Positions 35,001 through 47,329 of a stretch of 64,000 bases of DNA are shown piece after piece. The translations under genes and the position numbers were made by a program. Position 1 is the first letter of the stretch; each line of letters begins with the position of its first letter. This DNA comes from Antedon bifida (taxonomy: Eukaryota; Echinodermata; Crinoidea; Comatulida; Antedonidae). Under the pieces are notes generated by a model that saw only the letters and a list, made by a program, of their open reading frames with translations, did not search any database and was not told the DNA's origin. The stretch covers positions 27,034,501 through 27,098,500 of the forward strand of contig OY727094.1 in the NCBI GenBank assembly GCA_963402885.1, read 5' to 3'.

Positions 35001-37720
35001 GTAGTGTTAGTACTGTAGTAGTATTACTGAGATCTTTTCAAATCAGTATTGGTGACGTGTATCTCATACTAATTATTACAAAATACACTGTAATAAAAAT
35101 GTTACTTTATGCTTTTTGAATCATTTTTTTAGTAAATGTAGAATTCACCACCAGACAATAAATATATTTTGCACAAATGGTGTTATTTGTGAATTACTGT
35201 TTTACGTTATATATGTAACTACTATGTTGAGAATATTACAATTTTAATGACGTAGAGGCATTATCTTCTGCGCGGTTTATACAAACACGTTTTACGAATT
35301 TATTTATGTATCTATCAATCTATGTAATTGTTTGTATGGCGCCCTACAAATAGCACAGTACCTAACAATAGTAGCATTATTAATTAAAAGAAAAAGTTTT
35401 AAGTTGACGTTTAAATAGAAGTGCCGAATTCTCATTCGCATTCCAGATCCGCGGCCTTATATTAATCGAGTGTGTTGAGAATACAATTGCCACGACGAAG
35501 AGGCATTATCTTCTGCGCGGTAATAATATACAAACACGTGTGCCTGTATTTCTAAATGCGAAACATATCCCCCTAAAGTTTGGTGACGGGCAAATCCCAA
35601 ATTCGTGTTCACGAGTCCAGTTTTCTGGACCAGCTTTTAATTAGCCTACTCATGGAGAAAGTAAAATGTTAAAGCGAAGCTTTGAAGCAAATTTTCCATT
35701 CACTTAGTACTAACTAGTGTACTTTATTTTATACTGTACGAAAGTACAATATGCATGTCAATATCTTAACTGTGTCCCTGTGTTACCTGCAGTAAAATAA
35801 AATATTTATACTAAAAATTGATATTCGTAACTAAAATGTATATGTGAATAAACTATAAATACAGGAAAAAAGAATAGAAAATGTTTGCTTATCAATACCG
35901 TTTGTCGTTAAAATACTTTAAAGAGCAATGTCTAATTTCTTTCTTTTTTTTATTTAAAAATATTTTTAATCAAAACATGTTTAAAGCGCGTGTGGGTATA
36001 ATAATGATGTGTGTAAGTTCTTCTAACAAGTAGTGCATGTTTTTTCCACTGTTGTTTTGCATGGAGGTTTAAAACAAACAAAGTATTGCTTAATTTATTT
36101 CAACGTTTGTCTCATATTTCAGACCCCACTAATAGTGGAAGATTGAAGCTAAAAGGTACTAGAAAACTATTTGTTTTGTCGTTTTATTTATGAAGTGTCT
36201 TTTCGGTCCACTAATATGGCATATGCACATGGCACACTAACTATATTTACTTATTTTTCTCTTTCTGTGTTCAAAAAATGGAAGAGGTTGTTTATTTGAA
36301 TTTTTGTGATTCCAAGTATTAAACATGGTGACGTCATTAAACGGCAACTTTATGTATTAAACATATATTATACATAATAGTAATATATTATTCCGTGTGG
36401 CAAATAAGAGTGGTTCTTTAAAAGAACGAACGCTTCCTATTGGGGGGGGGGGGGGGGGGGAAGTTGAAGGAGGTAGAACTATACTGTATTTAGTTGTCAT
36501 AGACCAAAGTTTATTATATTTCGTATAATAGAATAAAACATACCAAATATTTAGCTGGTCTTGCCTTGTGTGGGCTTTTTGCGGAACTCCTCTTCTGTGC
36601 CGGTAATAAACAGTTTATGTATATAATGTGTATTTAAAAGAAGTTTTTTATTTTTAGTTCATCTTTATTCTGAAGTATACCGTACTTTTATTTGCTTTTG
36701 TTACAATCACAATGTTTTAAATAAGCTAACCTCATTTGTATTAACCTCTCTCAATTTTGTTTGTTCATTTTTGTCTTGTCATTTAACCTCAATTAACCTC
36801 TCTACATATTGATCACACAAATGTTATTTGTTCATTTGTCCTGTAATATTTTATTAAAATAAATAACATTTGTAATTATAATTACTCCCCAAATAATAGT
36901 TCACCGATGATTTCTTTATTGTTTATTTAACGTTTATTATACTGTCACATATGAAACTGATACTGCTTTACTATGATAATACACCCAGGGAATAGTTTAT
37001 AGAAATTGTTCAAATTTCAAATAAAATTTGTATTGAAATTAGTTGGCCATCTGAGATAGATGGTTTTGAAGGAAATATTTGAAAGAAGAGTAAGATGAAG
37101 CATGTCGGATATCTAAAGTTATAACGATAGCGAGTACCTTTTCCTGTAAATCGTTGACGTTTCAATGATTACGTAGAAGATCGTCGATTATTGTTAACGC
37201 TGGCATCGAATAACGTCGACAGAAAAAAAAAGGCTTAAAGAAAAATAATTAAAGAAAGACGGAGCATTAAAGGTAAAAGACTGTTCCAAAAGTTTCAAAG
37301 ATCTGTAGGGTTAAAATCATTGTTTATTCTTGCGTCCATTAGGCCTACAATAGTGGATTTAAATTTATGGATTGGAAATGGTAACTCAAGACTAAGAAAA
37401 TAATATACTAATATTTTCGTGATATGTTGTTCATTTTCTTTAAGCTTAACTTGCATTCAATGTTTATGTAAGGTATTTCAAGCGTCATAATGTCTGCGGC
37501 GGTAACCACTTAAAAATCATCGTTGATTGAAAATATTACACTGACATTTATACGAATCTCACAACATTAATTGTATTAAAATGCTCGACCACTTATGGAA
37601 TTATTATGTTATTGCAATACGGTTCGTCAAAGAAATATCATGACATGGACATTGTTGTAATAACAATAATATAGTAATAATATTAAATATAGTTCATGCT
37701 ATCATAGAGATATTTTAGTG
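32052..37720. other. Intergenic region between GLUT and the GPCR array
   Basis: No exon is recognisable on either strand. Small items seen: a short inverted repeat TTTTCCACTACGCG / CGCTAGTGGAAAA at 34,851-34,902; a ~70-bp direct repeat (GAGGCATTATCTTCTGCGCG) at 35,225-35,293 and 35,471-35,540; and a homopolymer of about 20 G at 36,441-36,460. The GLUT 3' UTR must lie at the left, but no convincing AATAAA was placed. Confidence 0.45.
36441..36460. repeat. Poly-G tract (~20)
   Basis: An uninterrupted G run in otherwise AT-rich DNA. The exact length is likely unreliable in sequencing. Confidence 0.9.
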
Positions 37721-37726
37721 AATATA

Positions 37727-37940
37727 TATATAATATCTATATGATAGTTCACTTGCACTGATGAAGGGCTAGTGTTGCCCGAAAGCTCTGCTAACTTTTC
37801 TGGCTGTTTTACTTTATCGTTTTGATTTAGCTTTTCGCTTTTTTTTATATCTCCATTGCGATCCAGCCACTGATACCCACAGCATGGTCATTTTTCAGTA
37901 TTTTGCCCTTGGATTTATAATATCCATATGATATATATAC
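37727..37940 (+). mobile_element. Penelope-like element fragment with hammerhead-type core
   Basis: The ~170-bp insert holds CTGATGA (37,758-37,764), a GGGC/GCCC stem (37,766-37,769 with 37,777-37,780), GAA (37,781-37,783) and a three-pair stem AGC/GCT (37,784-37,786 with 37,790-37,792) with a TCT loop. These are stems II and III plus the core of a minimal hammerhead as described in Penelope-like elements. A pairing stem I was not found. The sequence then runs TTCTGGCTGTTTTACTTTAT to ATCCAGCCACTGATACCCAC. The near-identical direct repeats TATAATATCTATATGATA and TATAATATCCATATGATA flank the insert and look like a target duplication. Confidence 0.55.
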
Positions 37941-38372
37941 ACTGTAATTTCCCGAACTGGGTTTGGTCAACTATCCGGTTCCTGCTCCAACGAAAGCAGC
38001 ATGCGGAACTCTAAGAAAGTCTTTATGATATGTTAGTTATATAATGGACCGATACGTGGCTAAGTTGATAGAAAATTGAATAGACTTTATTCATCTGTAC
38101 TTGTGACTTACGAGCAGGGACCAAACCATGACAATGACACATTAATTTTACGATCAATCTGGAAATGATTTCATAAAATCTTTCATTTATCTCTTACACT
38201 CTTACCCTGCTTTTCAATTAATATTCATCAGTGAAGAGCCCACCACTTAGAGTTTGTATACGTTTTTCTATTTATTGTTTCCACTAACATTAACTAACGT
38301 CAAAATAATACACTACTTCGTAGTCGTAATTTCGCACAATCATCAATCAAATGACTTTTTAAAATGAGTATG

Positions 38373-38610
38373 TTAAAGATATTATTGTCCCCCTAAACTA
38401 TTTTTTCCAATTTTTATAATATGCCAGTTTAATGTCACATAATAGTTATTCACTTTGACCAAAAACTGGATCGAAAAAAACAAATTATTTGTGAAATTGT
38501 TTTTTTTTTACAGAAGTGAATAACTTTATTAAAACTGCAAAATGGCTTATTTAAAGTCTCATTTTATTATTCTTCATTTTTCTTGTTTTTGGGGGACAAT
38601 ACATCTTTAT
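38373..38610. mobile_element. piggyBac-like MITE, copy 2 (internally deleted)
   Basis: Starts TTAAAGATATTATTGTCCCC and ends GGGGGACAATACATCT before TTAT. The body is related to 19,313-19,674 but shorter (about 238 bp). Confidence 0.75.
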
Positions 38611-39926
38611 TGTCAGCCTATATCGCCTGATTATAATTACTAACTGATTGTTACGCTTGTAACGACCTCTCTGTTAATCAGAAATGGAGGAAATTACTAC
38701 AATTTGACTTGATAGAGAAAGCATTGCCTAACAGTAGGCATAGGATGCTTTTAAAGTACTTTGACATTTGAAATGTCATATTAATATTGAAATTCAATGT
38801 ATACACGTTACCTGAAATTATGACGATAACAAAAATAATAACTTAAATTTCTTATTGAAGATCAAAGAACTTAACTTTAAGTAAAAGCCACAAACTGGAC
38901 AAAAAAACAGGTATGGATGATTTAAAGACTTTCAACAATTTTCGTGCAGTACAATGTTGTTGAACCATTGTACTTATCGTCAATTCATACTAATACTCAA
39001 TATGATAGGCCTACAGTTGTCTTCAACTCTTCTTCAATTGCCGTGTCACTGACGATTGTATTGTTTGGGCAAACGTTAACCGCCATTGCGTATGCGCTTT
39101 AAGCATTTTGCTGCAATATTCATTTAATCTCATTTTTTTCTCACCTCTCTTCATCGGCGGAATGATAGGTTACAAGGACGAACTGACCATTCTCGGGTAC
39201 TAGGCGTATTATATAATAGGCCTAGATAATTATATACCATCCCATGGTAACCTCCACAGAGCACCTCCAGCATTCGTGATGGCTAAAATGCGTAACGGAT
39301 CAATAACAACCAAACTTAAACACAATAACAGATTTCACTTAACGTATATGAATAATAAATGACGATAAATAATGATATTGATCATTAACACGTTATTATT
39401 GTATTTGAAAGAATCAATATTCAATTAAAGTTGGTATGCCGTTGGTTATATTCGCTGTAAATAAATGAATACCATTACATGTGTGTACAGCTACTGACGA
39501 AACGTACAGATTTGGCATATGATTTCGGAAGTGTTTAATGAGTGATGCTATGCCTACTGTACAATAAGCCGCAGTAAACACTGATGTTGATTTAGAAAAT
39601 AAATACAAGAAACATTGTTATCCCGAAATACTCATTGACCCTATATCCATGCAGCTTTAATAGGTAAGTTTTTAGTAAGTTTTTTTAACATCTTAAAAAC
39701 AATATTTACACTTTTTTTTTCTTACCTTTTTTTCATTTATATGGCGCTTTTTACAAAAAAATATTATCAGAGTTAATAAAGTGAATGTCGATAGTTTGAA
39801 TACTATAGCATAGTTAGACCTACCATGACGACGTTTCGTTTTGTCTAGTACTGTATTATACCTTCTATGATAATTGCACCTAGGCTTATTGATGGTCTAG
39901 CTGTGGAAAATAACATACCATTATCT

Positions 39927-40043
39927 ACTTACTACTATCAAACTTTACTTGACAAACAAATGTGATATGCATGATGTCATAACACTACCATTATATAGAC
40001 ACATCACACTTTTTTTTGTCAAACTAACGTAGATAGAGCTTTA
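39927..40043. mobile_element. PIF/Harbinger-like MITE, copy 2 (decayed left end)
   Basis: Shares ACTATCAAACTTTACTTGAC at the left and GATAGAGCT followed by TTA at the right with the copies at 22,039 and 40,768. The left terminal bases are degraded. Confidence 0.6.
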
Positions 40044-40767
40044 GGCTTTCTTTATAAGAAAACATTCACTGTTAGATAGCTTTGGAATTTCTCCTGGAAA
40101 TAATTCGGTGTAGTAGAACCGATTAAATAGTTAGCAACTAATTGAATAGGCTGATATATTCAGTGTCTATTATAACATTGTCTCATCACTAACCAAGTTG
40201 ATTAAAGTTAGCTTTTTTTTAATTTGAAATGAAACGTATGTTAATTAAACGGCTTCTTACATCACATTATTACTTTTTACCAAAATAGAGCAGAACAAAT
40301 CAATACCATCCTACCGCGACATTGATATTAAAGAGGTTGGTCAAACTCACCTATACGCACGTATCTGTGTCACTACACTACACTATACGAATTATCATAT
40401 ATATTATTTAATTTCCATACAAAGACAAAAACGAATATTATAGCTTTTTTTTTTCATCTGGGCAAATAATTTTACCAACATTTGTTACTGTTGTCTTCTT
40501 GAAACATGTTTATACTAAAACTCTGTCTGAATTTTCTTGAATAATTTTGGTGGTAAAATGTGATTTGTGCCAAGTTTAACAACTTAATTTTCGTCAGATA
40601 CAAAAGCGAAAGAAGAGAGACACTAAAAAAACTCTGAAATTTACTCTATTTTACTCTATATTTGTAATCAATTAGTAGTAACGGAGTTGTACACAATTAT
40701 TAGGATTTGTTTTCTCCAAATGATCGTGTCAGTGAATAACCTGACAGAGTAAAATAATGCCAGTGCG

Positions 40768-40919
40768 TAAAGCTCTGTCTATACTATCAAACTTTATGTG
40801 ACAACAAAATATGCTGTGCCCATATATGGACATGATGATGTTATATCAATACTATATTTGGCATACCACTACCATATTTGGGCACATCACACTAGTTTGA
40901 TAGTGTAGACAGAGCTTAA
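40768..40919. mobile_element. PIF/Harbinger-like MITE, copy 3
   Basis: AGCTCTGTCTATACTATC at the left, GATAGTGTAGACAGAGCT at the right, TAA on both sides (40,768-40,770 and 40,917-40,919). The interior CCATATATGGACATGATGAT matches copy 1. Confidence 0.85.
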
Positions 40920-41204
40920 ATCCAGATAAAATAATACAATTAAGCGTAACTCCAAATAAAGAAATGTGTTATGTCTCTTTATTTTGAATTATGATTCAGT
41001 GAATGTTCTGGTAACTGACACAGAGTCGTACGTATTATGAACTATCTGTACAACTTACAATCACTTAAGAGGATTTTCTGTGTTTTTTCTGTGGGCTGCA
41101 TCATCTTTTAACGCCCATATTTTATTGTAAAGGAATTAAATGACGTAGATTCCAACATAAAAGAATTTGGTTAATTCTAAAGTAATAACTAATTATCTGG
41201 AGGT

Positions 41205-41372
41205 ATCAGCCAATCAAATACAAGCCACGCCTTCTGTTAATTAATGTAATACCGTTATAACTATCTGCCTTCAATGGTGTAAAATATTTTACAAACCGAC
41301 GAACTAAGAATATCGGAGTTACTTCAATCGGAATTGTAGCTGTTGCTATTAACATTGAAGAATAAAGGACAG
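41205..41372 (+). promoter_or_regulatory. Candidate promoter and 5' UTR exon of the + strand GPCR
   Basis: A CCAAT box at 41,210-41,214 precedes a stretch ending in a strong donor, GGACAG|GTAAGA, at 41,372/41,373. A matching acceptor (ATTTTTTTAAG) lies seven bases before the GPCR start, implying a ~2.2-kb UTR intron that contains a piggyBac-like MITE. The CCAAT-to-donor distance (~160 bp) is like that of the - strand paralogues (~137 bp). This is inference from spacing and splice signals only. Confidence 0.4.
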
Positions 41373-42128
41373 GTAAGACATTTTTAAGCTATTAAGTATA
41401 CAGTACTTCGTCTTGTGAACTTTTAGAGTTTAATTTTATGAACCGTAATTATTGTTCTCGAATCTCGCTGCCATGCAGGAAAATCCTTCGTCATATTAAC
41501 TACACGTTTGGCTTTTTAGTAAATGTTAATAATGATATTATTCGCAACACATTCTCAAATAAATAAAGTATGTATGTACTATACTATGAAATATACTCAA
41601 AGTATTTTCCTATTGAGGACGAAATAAAGCGATATGATTTGAAATCCCAGGACCGTACCAACTGAGAACAAGTTTGTTGATCATATCAAATGAAAACGTT
41701 GTATCGCAGATACTGCACGCTTTTCCATTATTGATAATAAGAATCCTAGGCGATTCGACCCAAATCGATTTCTGGAGAGAGGTAGAAGGATTAACACATA
41801 ATCAAACATAAAAGTATTATCCAAGACATGATAGTTTTACTTATCTATTACTTTATGATATGTAATAAGGTAATGCGAGAATACCAAATACAAGATTTAT
41901 TCTGTTTTAAAGAAAACACTATAAAGTACAAGTTCAACAACAGTTAAGTCTACACTGTTATTACTGCAGTAATTTTACTGTCTATAGAGTCGTGTCGTTC
42001 TGCAGGATGTTCGTTAAAAATACAGTAATACTAAAACGGGTACCATCAAAACCACTGAAAATGTCCCTTTAGGCCTCTGAACAAAATCTTGTCATGGCCT
42101 TATTATTACAAATCCTTATATACAATAT

Positions 42129-42662
42129 TTAAAGATGTATTGTCCCTTTGACTAATTCCAAAAAAATAAAAGATTTCGAAAAAGGTGGGTCATTTTAAAG
42201 TATCATAATAGTTCTAAGTAATAACTATCACTAAAAATTTGTCGAAAAAAACTTATTTAACTGAAATACAGACGTTTTTTGTTTAAAAAAATAACTTTGA
42301 CTTCCAGTCAAAGTTTTCGATCAAAATATATCCCATAATGAAACGCGCTTGTTTGGCTACTCTGTATGCATAATCATAAAACTTCCTCACGATCTGTGTG
42401 AAAATACCTTCTCAACCGTGGCGAGTTGTAAACAATCCTAATTAGCATATGCATAATGCGTACTCGTGGTTTGAAATCTTTGTTTACTTTCGCTCGCGAC
42501 GATTTTCCAAACGAAATGTAATCAAATTAATTTACCTGTTAATTAAATAAACTTTTTCGACTTAAAGTGAATAATTTTAATATTACTTTGATATGGCCAA
42601 TTTAAATTTAGAATACTTTGACCTTCATTTTTTTTGTGTTTCAATGGACAATACATCTTTAA
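42129..42662. mobile_element. piggyBac-like MITE, copy 3 (longest)
   Basis: TTAA + AGATGTATTGTCCCT at the left and GGACAATACATCT + TTAA at the right (534 bp). The centre carries ~170 bp that the other copies lack, including GCATATGCATAATGCG. It may therefore be the fullest family member in this window. Confidence 0.8.
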
Positions 42663-43572
42663 ACACGGTTATGTAATAATTACAATTGATGCAAAGAAAC
42701 TTTAATAATGATAATAAACAATTATAAATATATATTTTCCCTCTGAATTTAAGTTTTTTTTAATATGTCATTCTAATGTGACATAATAGATATATAAGTT
42801 AAATATTTACCTTTAAAAACTATAATTTAAAGCAAAAAATTGTAAAATTGACTGGAAGTAACTGGGGTTTAAAATGCAGACGTATTTGACTAAAATAGAT
42901 AACACGAGTCGGAAATTGTAATAGAGCAAGTTTGTGTAGAAATAATGATATTTTGATAATGTAGTATATATTGATAGACACATGATTCCGGCTTACGGTA
43001 TTATACGATAATATAATAAATAATATTTATGCAATACATTTAATTTGTTTATTTCACGATTAGCAATCAATTATTATCCGTTATCAATAAATATCTATAG
43101 TAACATAGTGTATTGGCCTAAATAACAAGATATGTGAATAATATGTATCTTTATTACCCTTACTTAGAACACACACGAAAAAAAAGTAATTTAAAAAGTA
43201 TTTTTTTATAATATAAAATTAATATAATAATAAATTTAATAAATACTACATGGACTTTTGTAATGAATAATGAATAATGTCAATCATCATAATCATGTCA
43301 ATTATTCAAAAATAGCTTTTTGTAGATAACCCCTTTTCTCAAAGTAGGGCAGTATACGGTAATTGAATACATACTCCTTATGCAATACATTTCATTTTTT
43401 TATTTCACGATCAACCAATTAAATTAATGTGTCTCATGATAAATGAGTGCCTTTTTATTTTATGGTTAAATTTACCCACATTTTGCTCACTTGTGTAGTT
43501 TGTTTTTATTCTAAGCTTTTTATAGATACCATTTATTTTTTTAACCTTTATTTTATTTTTTTAAGGTGAAAA

Positions 43573-44709
43573 ATGAACAAATCAACGTTTTACACTGATT
43601 CAAATATTGTGAATGAGTCGACGACTGATGTCATAGGAACAGTTGAGGAGACCGATTGGAATGACGTAATCAAATCGTACTCCTATACAACTTCAGATGA
43701 AATTGTTATCTCAATATTTATGCCAATTGTTGTAATTATCGGTATTATTGGGAATCTAATGACAATCACTGTAATAGTGAAACATCCTCGCATGCGCACA
43801 TCAGTCAACGTGTATTTAGCCAACTTGGCGATTGCTGACGTTCTGTTTCTTTGCTTTGCTCCTGATCTGATATGGTCATCCTTTGCGCAAAGTCCATTAC
43901 ACGATGCATTTGACATGAGCATCGGAGAGGATATTCTATGGTTTTGCCACTTGAACTTTTACATCGTGGACACTGCGTTGCAAGTTGCAAGTTTCACAAT
44001 CTTCTGGATGTCTGCTGAACGATACATTGCAATTTGTCACCCTTTGAAATTTCGGAACAGTAAATTTGGAGAACGTTCGAGATCCGTACAAGTCTGCGTT
44101 ATCATGTGGCTGATATCCTTAACATGGCAGGCCCGGAAATTTACTTGGATCGCTATAGTTTCATATGAATTCCCATGGCCTGATATGTATAACGGGGCTC
44201 CAAATTCAACGATAGTATGTACTTACTGTGATCCGAACACCGACAGTTGTGATTTTCAAAATGATCTTTTTGTGATCGATAGTTATTTATCGTTAACCCT
44301 AATAACAATTGTAGTTGGTTTCTATACAATAATCCTGATTACACTCAAAAGATCAACCTTTGCAACAGCCAATTCAACGGGTAGTAAAGCAAGGTCAAAA
44401 TCAGAAAAAAAGGTCTTTATGACGATCTTCCTAACTGTAACTATCTACATATTTTGTATGGCACCATTCTCAATTATGAACCTTGTGTATATCTACCATG
44501 ACATTGACCTTAATGTTATACTTCAGATTGTCAACATATTTCGTGTTGCACTTTATACCAATTCATCCATTAATCCTTTCATATATAATGTTGTAAATGA
44601 AATGTTTAGGAAAGCATTTGTCGATGTTTTCTGCAGACTGCGAAAGAGCAAGAAGACGAGTGGAGTTACAGTAGTTTCACAGACAAACCCCGCTTACGTC
44701 AATGGATGA
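43573..44709 (+). CDS. Rhodopsin-type GPCR, peptide-receptor-like, intact (378 aa)
   Basis: A seven-helix plasma-membrane receptor. The single coding exon has a start at 43,573 and TGA at 44,707-44,709. The N-terminus has N-glycosylation sites at N2 and N14. TM1 includes GIIGNLMTITVIV. TM2 has LANLAIAD with the conserved Asp. C125 can pair with a cysteine in loop 2 (C216 or C219). The DRY motif is ERY (149-151). Loop 2 holds FPWPDMYNGAPNST, the array's signature. TM6 reads CMAP (295-298), so the toggle tryptophan is absent. TM7 ends NPFIY (334-338). Two AATAAA signals follow at 44,859 and 44,897. It is the most diverged member, and the only one on the + strand. Ligand unknown. It fits lineage-expanded orphan rhodopsin receptors of echinoderms, which are candidate chemoreceptors. 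Confidence 0.95.
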   Translation: MNKSTFYTDSNIVNESTTDVIGTVEETDWNDVIKSYSYTTSDEIVISIFMPIVVIIGIIGNLMTITVIVKHPRMRTSVNVYLANLAIADVLFLCFAPDLIWSSFAQSPLHDAFDMSIGEDILWFCHLNFYIVDTALQVASFTIFWMSAERYIAICHPLKFRNSKFGERSRSVQVCVIMWLISLTWQARKFTWIAIVSYEFPWPDMYNGAPNSTIVCTYCDPNTDSCDFQNDLFVIDSYLSLTLITIVVGFYTIILITLKRSTFATANSTGSKARSKSEKKVFMTIFLTVTIYIFCMAPFSIMNLVYIYHDIDLNVILQIVNIFRVALYTNSSINPFIYNVVNEMFRKAFVDVFCRLRKSKKTSGVTVVSQTNPAYVNG

Positions 44710-45059
44710 CCATTTAATATATTTGTTAATATTAAACTGTTTGTCAAATTACATAGAAGATACACATTACTACAGTAGTTTTATTGCACCTTTTCAGTTT
44801 GTAGCCTATGTCTACAGAGCTTAGAGGTTTCACGACATTAGGCGTTATATGAATCCATAATAAATTATATATTATAATTTAAACACTTTTATCTTGAATA
44901 AAATTTCATTTTTTAAATCCCAGTGTTGTTACATTTGTATTTCACGTGAACTCCGTTTGCCGTAGAGGCGAGTATTATGTATACGAGTTACACCATACCT
45001 TCCCACTAAATATGACAAAATGCATTGTACTCTGCCTGCTTCTTAACAAAATTCACACT

Positions 45060-45200
45060 TGAAAGAAAAGAAACATTGAACATAATTCAGAGCCTGGAAT
45101 AGACTGCTATGAGCGAGTGCAGAATATATTTGGGATTTTTAGCCTAATCTCACTCAGTTATTTTTTGGTGACCGAATAAATATTAGTATTACTATTTTCA
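45060..45200 (+). mobile_element. LINE 3' end, second copy of the 2,505 family
   Basis: GAGTGCAGAATATATTTGGG .. TAGCCTAATCTCACTCAG .. GTGACCGAATAAATATTAGT parallels 2,660-2,760. Only the 3' UTR remains. The CCTGGAATAGACTGCTATG just before it may be the end of ORF2. Confidence 0.72.
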
Positions 45201-45227
45201 CCGTAGCGGCTAGTTTTGGTTCTAGAC

Positions 45228-45472
45228 GGCGATTTGGTCTAATTTTCATAAAAGAAAATAGTTGGCATACACGGCGTGCCATAACAACTATACTTCAGCT
45301 GGAAGCTATTTGTTTTACGATAGTTACGCAATGATTCGTTAGAATTCCTATTCTTTAAATAATAACTGCGCATACACCTTAATCACAGCTAGGATCGTGA
45401 AATTTGCATAATTATAATGTTTAAACCATAGAGGGGGCTATATATTGCATCTGAAGATTTCCAAAAAATTAA
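45228..45472. repeat. ~250-bp dispersed repeat, copy 1
   Basis: GGTTCTAGACGGCGATTTGG .. GTTAGAATTCCTATTCT .. GCTAGGATCGTGAAATTTGC is repeated at 46,495-46,755. The first ~90 bp is also present at 55,568 and 59,806 inside the GPCR tandem units. Non-coding, class unknown. Confidence 0.75.
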
Positions 45473-45667
45473 AATGCCCACTGGGGGCGCTAGTTTTAAA
45501 AGAAACACACGGGAAACTTTTTATATCTTCAACTGATTTATTTCTTCAAATGATTTATTTCCAAAATTGCATGTGATTGATAATAGAATAGAAATTTAAT
45601 ATGAAGCAACGCAGTATGAAAAACAAAAATAGCATACTCGTCAATGTGGCTCCCCTTATACATGGCT

Positions 45668-46067
45668 GTAGGCCCCTTTCACACAGAAAGAAAAACTCCG
45701 GAGACACTCCGGCGGTGTTTTAGTGTGAAAGGTAAAATCACTTATTTCAAAAGTCTCAGAAGTCATATAATGTTTTACTGATACTACTTATTTTTTAGAC
45801 CCGCTATATATTTTGTAGAAATAGTATTTTGAAATAAAACCAAATCAATGATTGATCGTGTGAAGATGGCCTTTTAATCTAAAAACTCCAGAGTTTGATG
45901 TTGGTACTTTTCACACCAACACACCGCAGTTCGCCCTCCGGAGAACGTTTAGCTGTTCAACTCCGCTGTTTTGAACTTCGGAGTTTGATTTTACCTTTCA
46001 CACCAAAACACCGAGGCGTCAACTCCGGAGACACTCCGGAGTTTGGCTTTTGATGTGAAATAGGTAT
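45668..46067. mobile_element. MITE with ~55-bp imperfect inverted ends rich in CTCCGGAG
   Basis: The left end CCCCTTTCACACAGAAAG .. AACTCCGGAGACACTCCGG .. GTGTGAAAGGTAAAATCA faces the right end TGATTTTACCTTTCACACC .. CTCCGGAGACACTCCGGAG .. GATGTGAAATAGG. About 400 bp, no ORF. Its target duplication could not be fixed, so the superfamily is open. Confidence 0.7.
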
Positions 46068-46124
46068 TTGTGTTAATATTCAGTAACATAACTGGCTCAT
46101 CCTGTGTGCCAGTTATGTGGTACA

Positions 46125-46205
46125 TATCATTTCAAAACCTGAGCTTCACTGACCAGATCTAATAACATCGAAACAGTACTGTCTGCAGATTAGATAAATA
46201 CATAC
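46125..46205 (+). ncRNA. Decayed hammerhead ribozyme, second copy
   Basis: Same order as the motif at 2,380: stem I region 46,144-46,148 with 46,184-46,188, core at 46,149-46,155, stem II 46,156-46,169, GAAAC from 46,170, stem III with its GTAC loop, and GTC. The shared block, including ATTTC and AACCTGAGCT upstream and TGTCTGCAGATT downstream, is about 80 bp. The catalytic core and two stems carry substitutions, so activity is not expected. It is a fossil of the same element family. Confidence 0.75.
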
Positions 46206-46494
46206 ATAGAAAAAGAACTATAAAAGTTTAATATAAAATGAAATAATATATTTGTTGTATTGATGTTTAAAAATATTACAAGTAAGATCAGTGTAAAACA
46301 TAGGCCTATCTTTCTTCTCAAAATAATATCAATTATTATAAATCTGTTTAAATATTATTGGACAAGCACGGCAGATATCTTTTACAGAATTTCTTCATAA
46401 GATCCACATTCGCGAAACAAGAATGAACTCGTCGTTCAAAAATTAATATTGAATAACCCACAAATAGAGTAATTCAAATTTGTCCAAAAGGTTC

Positions 46495-46755
46495 TGGTTC
46501 TAGACGGTGGTTTGGTCTAATTTTCATAAAAAGAAAATATTTTGGCATATACGGCGTTCCATAATAACTATACTTTACTGGAAGCTAGACTATTTTTTTT
46601 ATTTAGAGTTACGCAAATTAGTTCGTTAGAATTCCTATTCTGTAAATATAACTGCGCATGCACATTCATCGCACGCTAGGATCGTGAAATGTGCATAATT
46701 CTAATTTATAGATAGACTATAGAGGGAGCTATGTCGTATGAAGATTTTCATCCTA
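46495..46755. repeat. ~250-bp dispersed repeat, copy 2
   Basis: Second copy of 45,228-45,472 in the same orientation, about 85-90% similar by eye. Confidence 0.75.
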
Positions 46756-47329
46756 ATTTTTCTCATTGGCCGAATGGCTATTGTTCAGTAAATATCTGAA
46801 AAGCTGTATAAAAAACTCATTTATGTCATTAGATTCTTTATTTTCAGTTGATAGATTATTTGCATGTATAAAAAAACAATACTAGTCAAAAATAAACTGA
46901 CACGTGATCCATTTTATGTAGTGCCCTCTACCAATTGTTATAGAACCCTTTTTTGCTTGGTCACATTTTCCATTGCGCGAAATCAAATTACCGACAAAAA
47001 GAATTAACATTCCTATATTTTCACTTGTTGACAGATTCGAGGCCTACCACGCATCTTAATTGTTTTCACACATAATCACCCAATTAATCTTGACTTTCCT
47101 CCTTCAGAGATACGGCCTGTGAGTTTCTTTTAAACGCACCAACGATCTGGCGATGGTTTTATTATTAGACATTATAGAATAGTTTGATACCGTGCGTACG
47201 TGCGTGTAATAAATGCGTCAGATAATGCGTCAGATGTTAGCTGAGGGCGTTCAAACTCAACGCGAGACTCATGAGTGCTCCCTCTAATCCTCTATTATGC
47301 AAATCAAGAACTATACTTTTCGGATTGGT

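Noticed and set aside
39414-39608. 64-codon - strand open frame in the intergenic region
   Set aside because: No motif, no splice context and no copy elsewhere in the window.
43683-43990. - strand open frames over the + strand receptor
   Set aside because: Shadows of the receptor coding sequence. The same occurs at 53,721-54,038 and 57,602-57,796.
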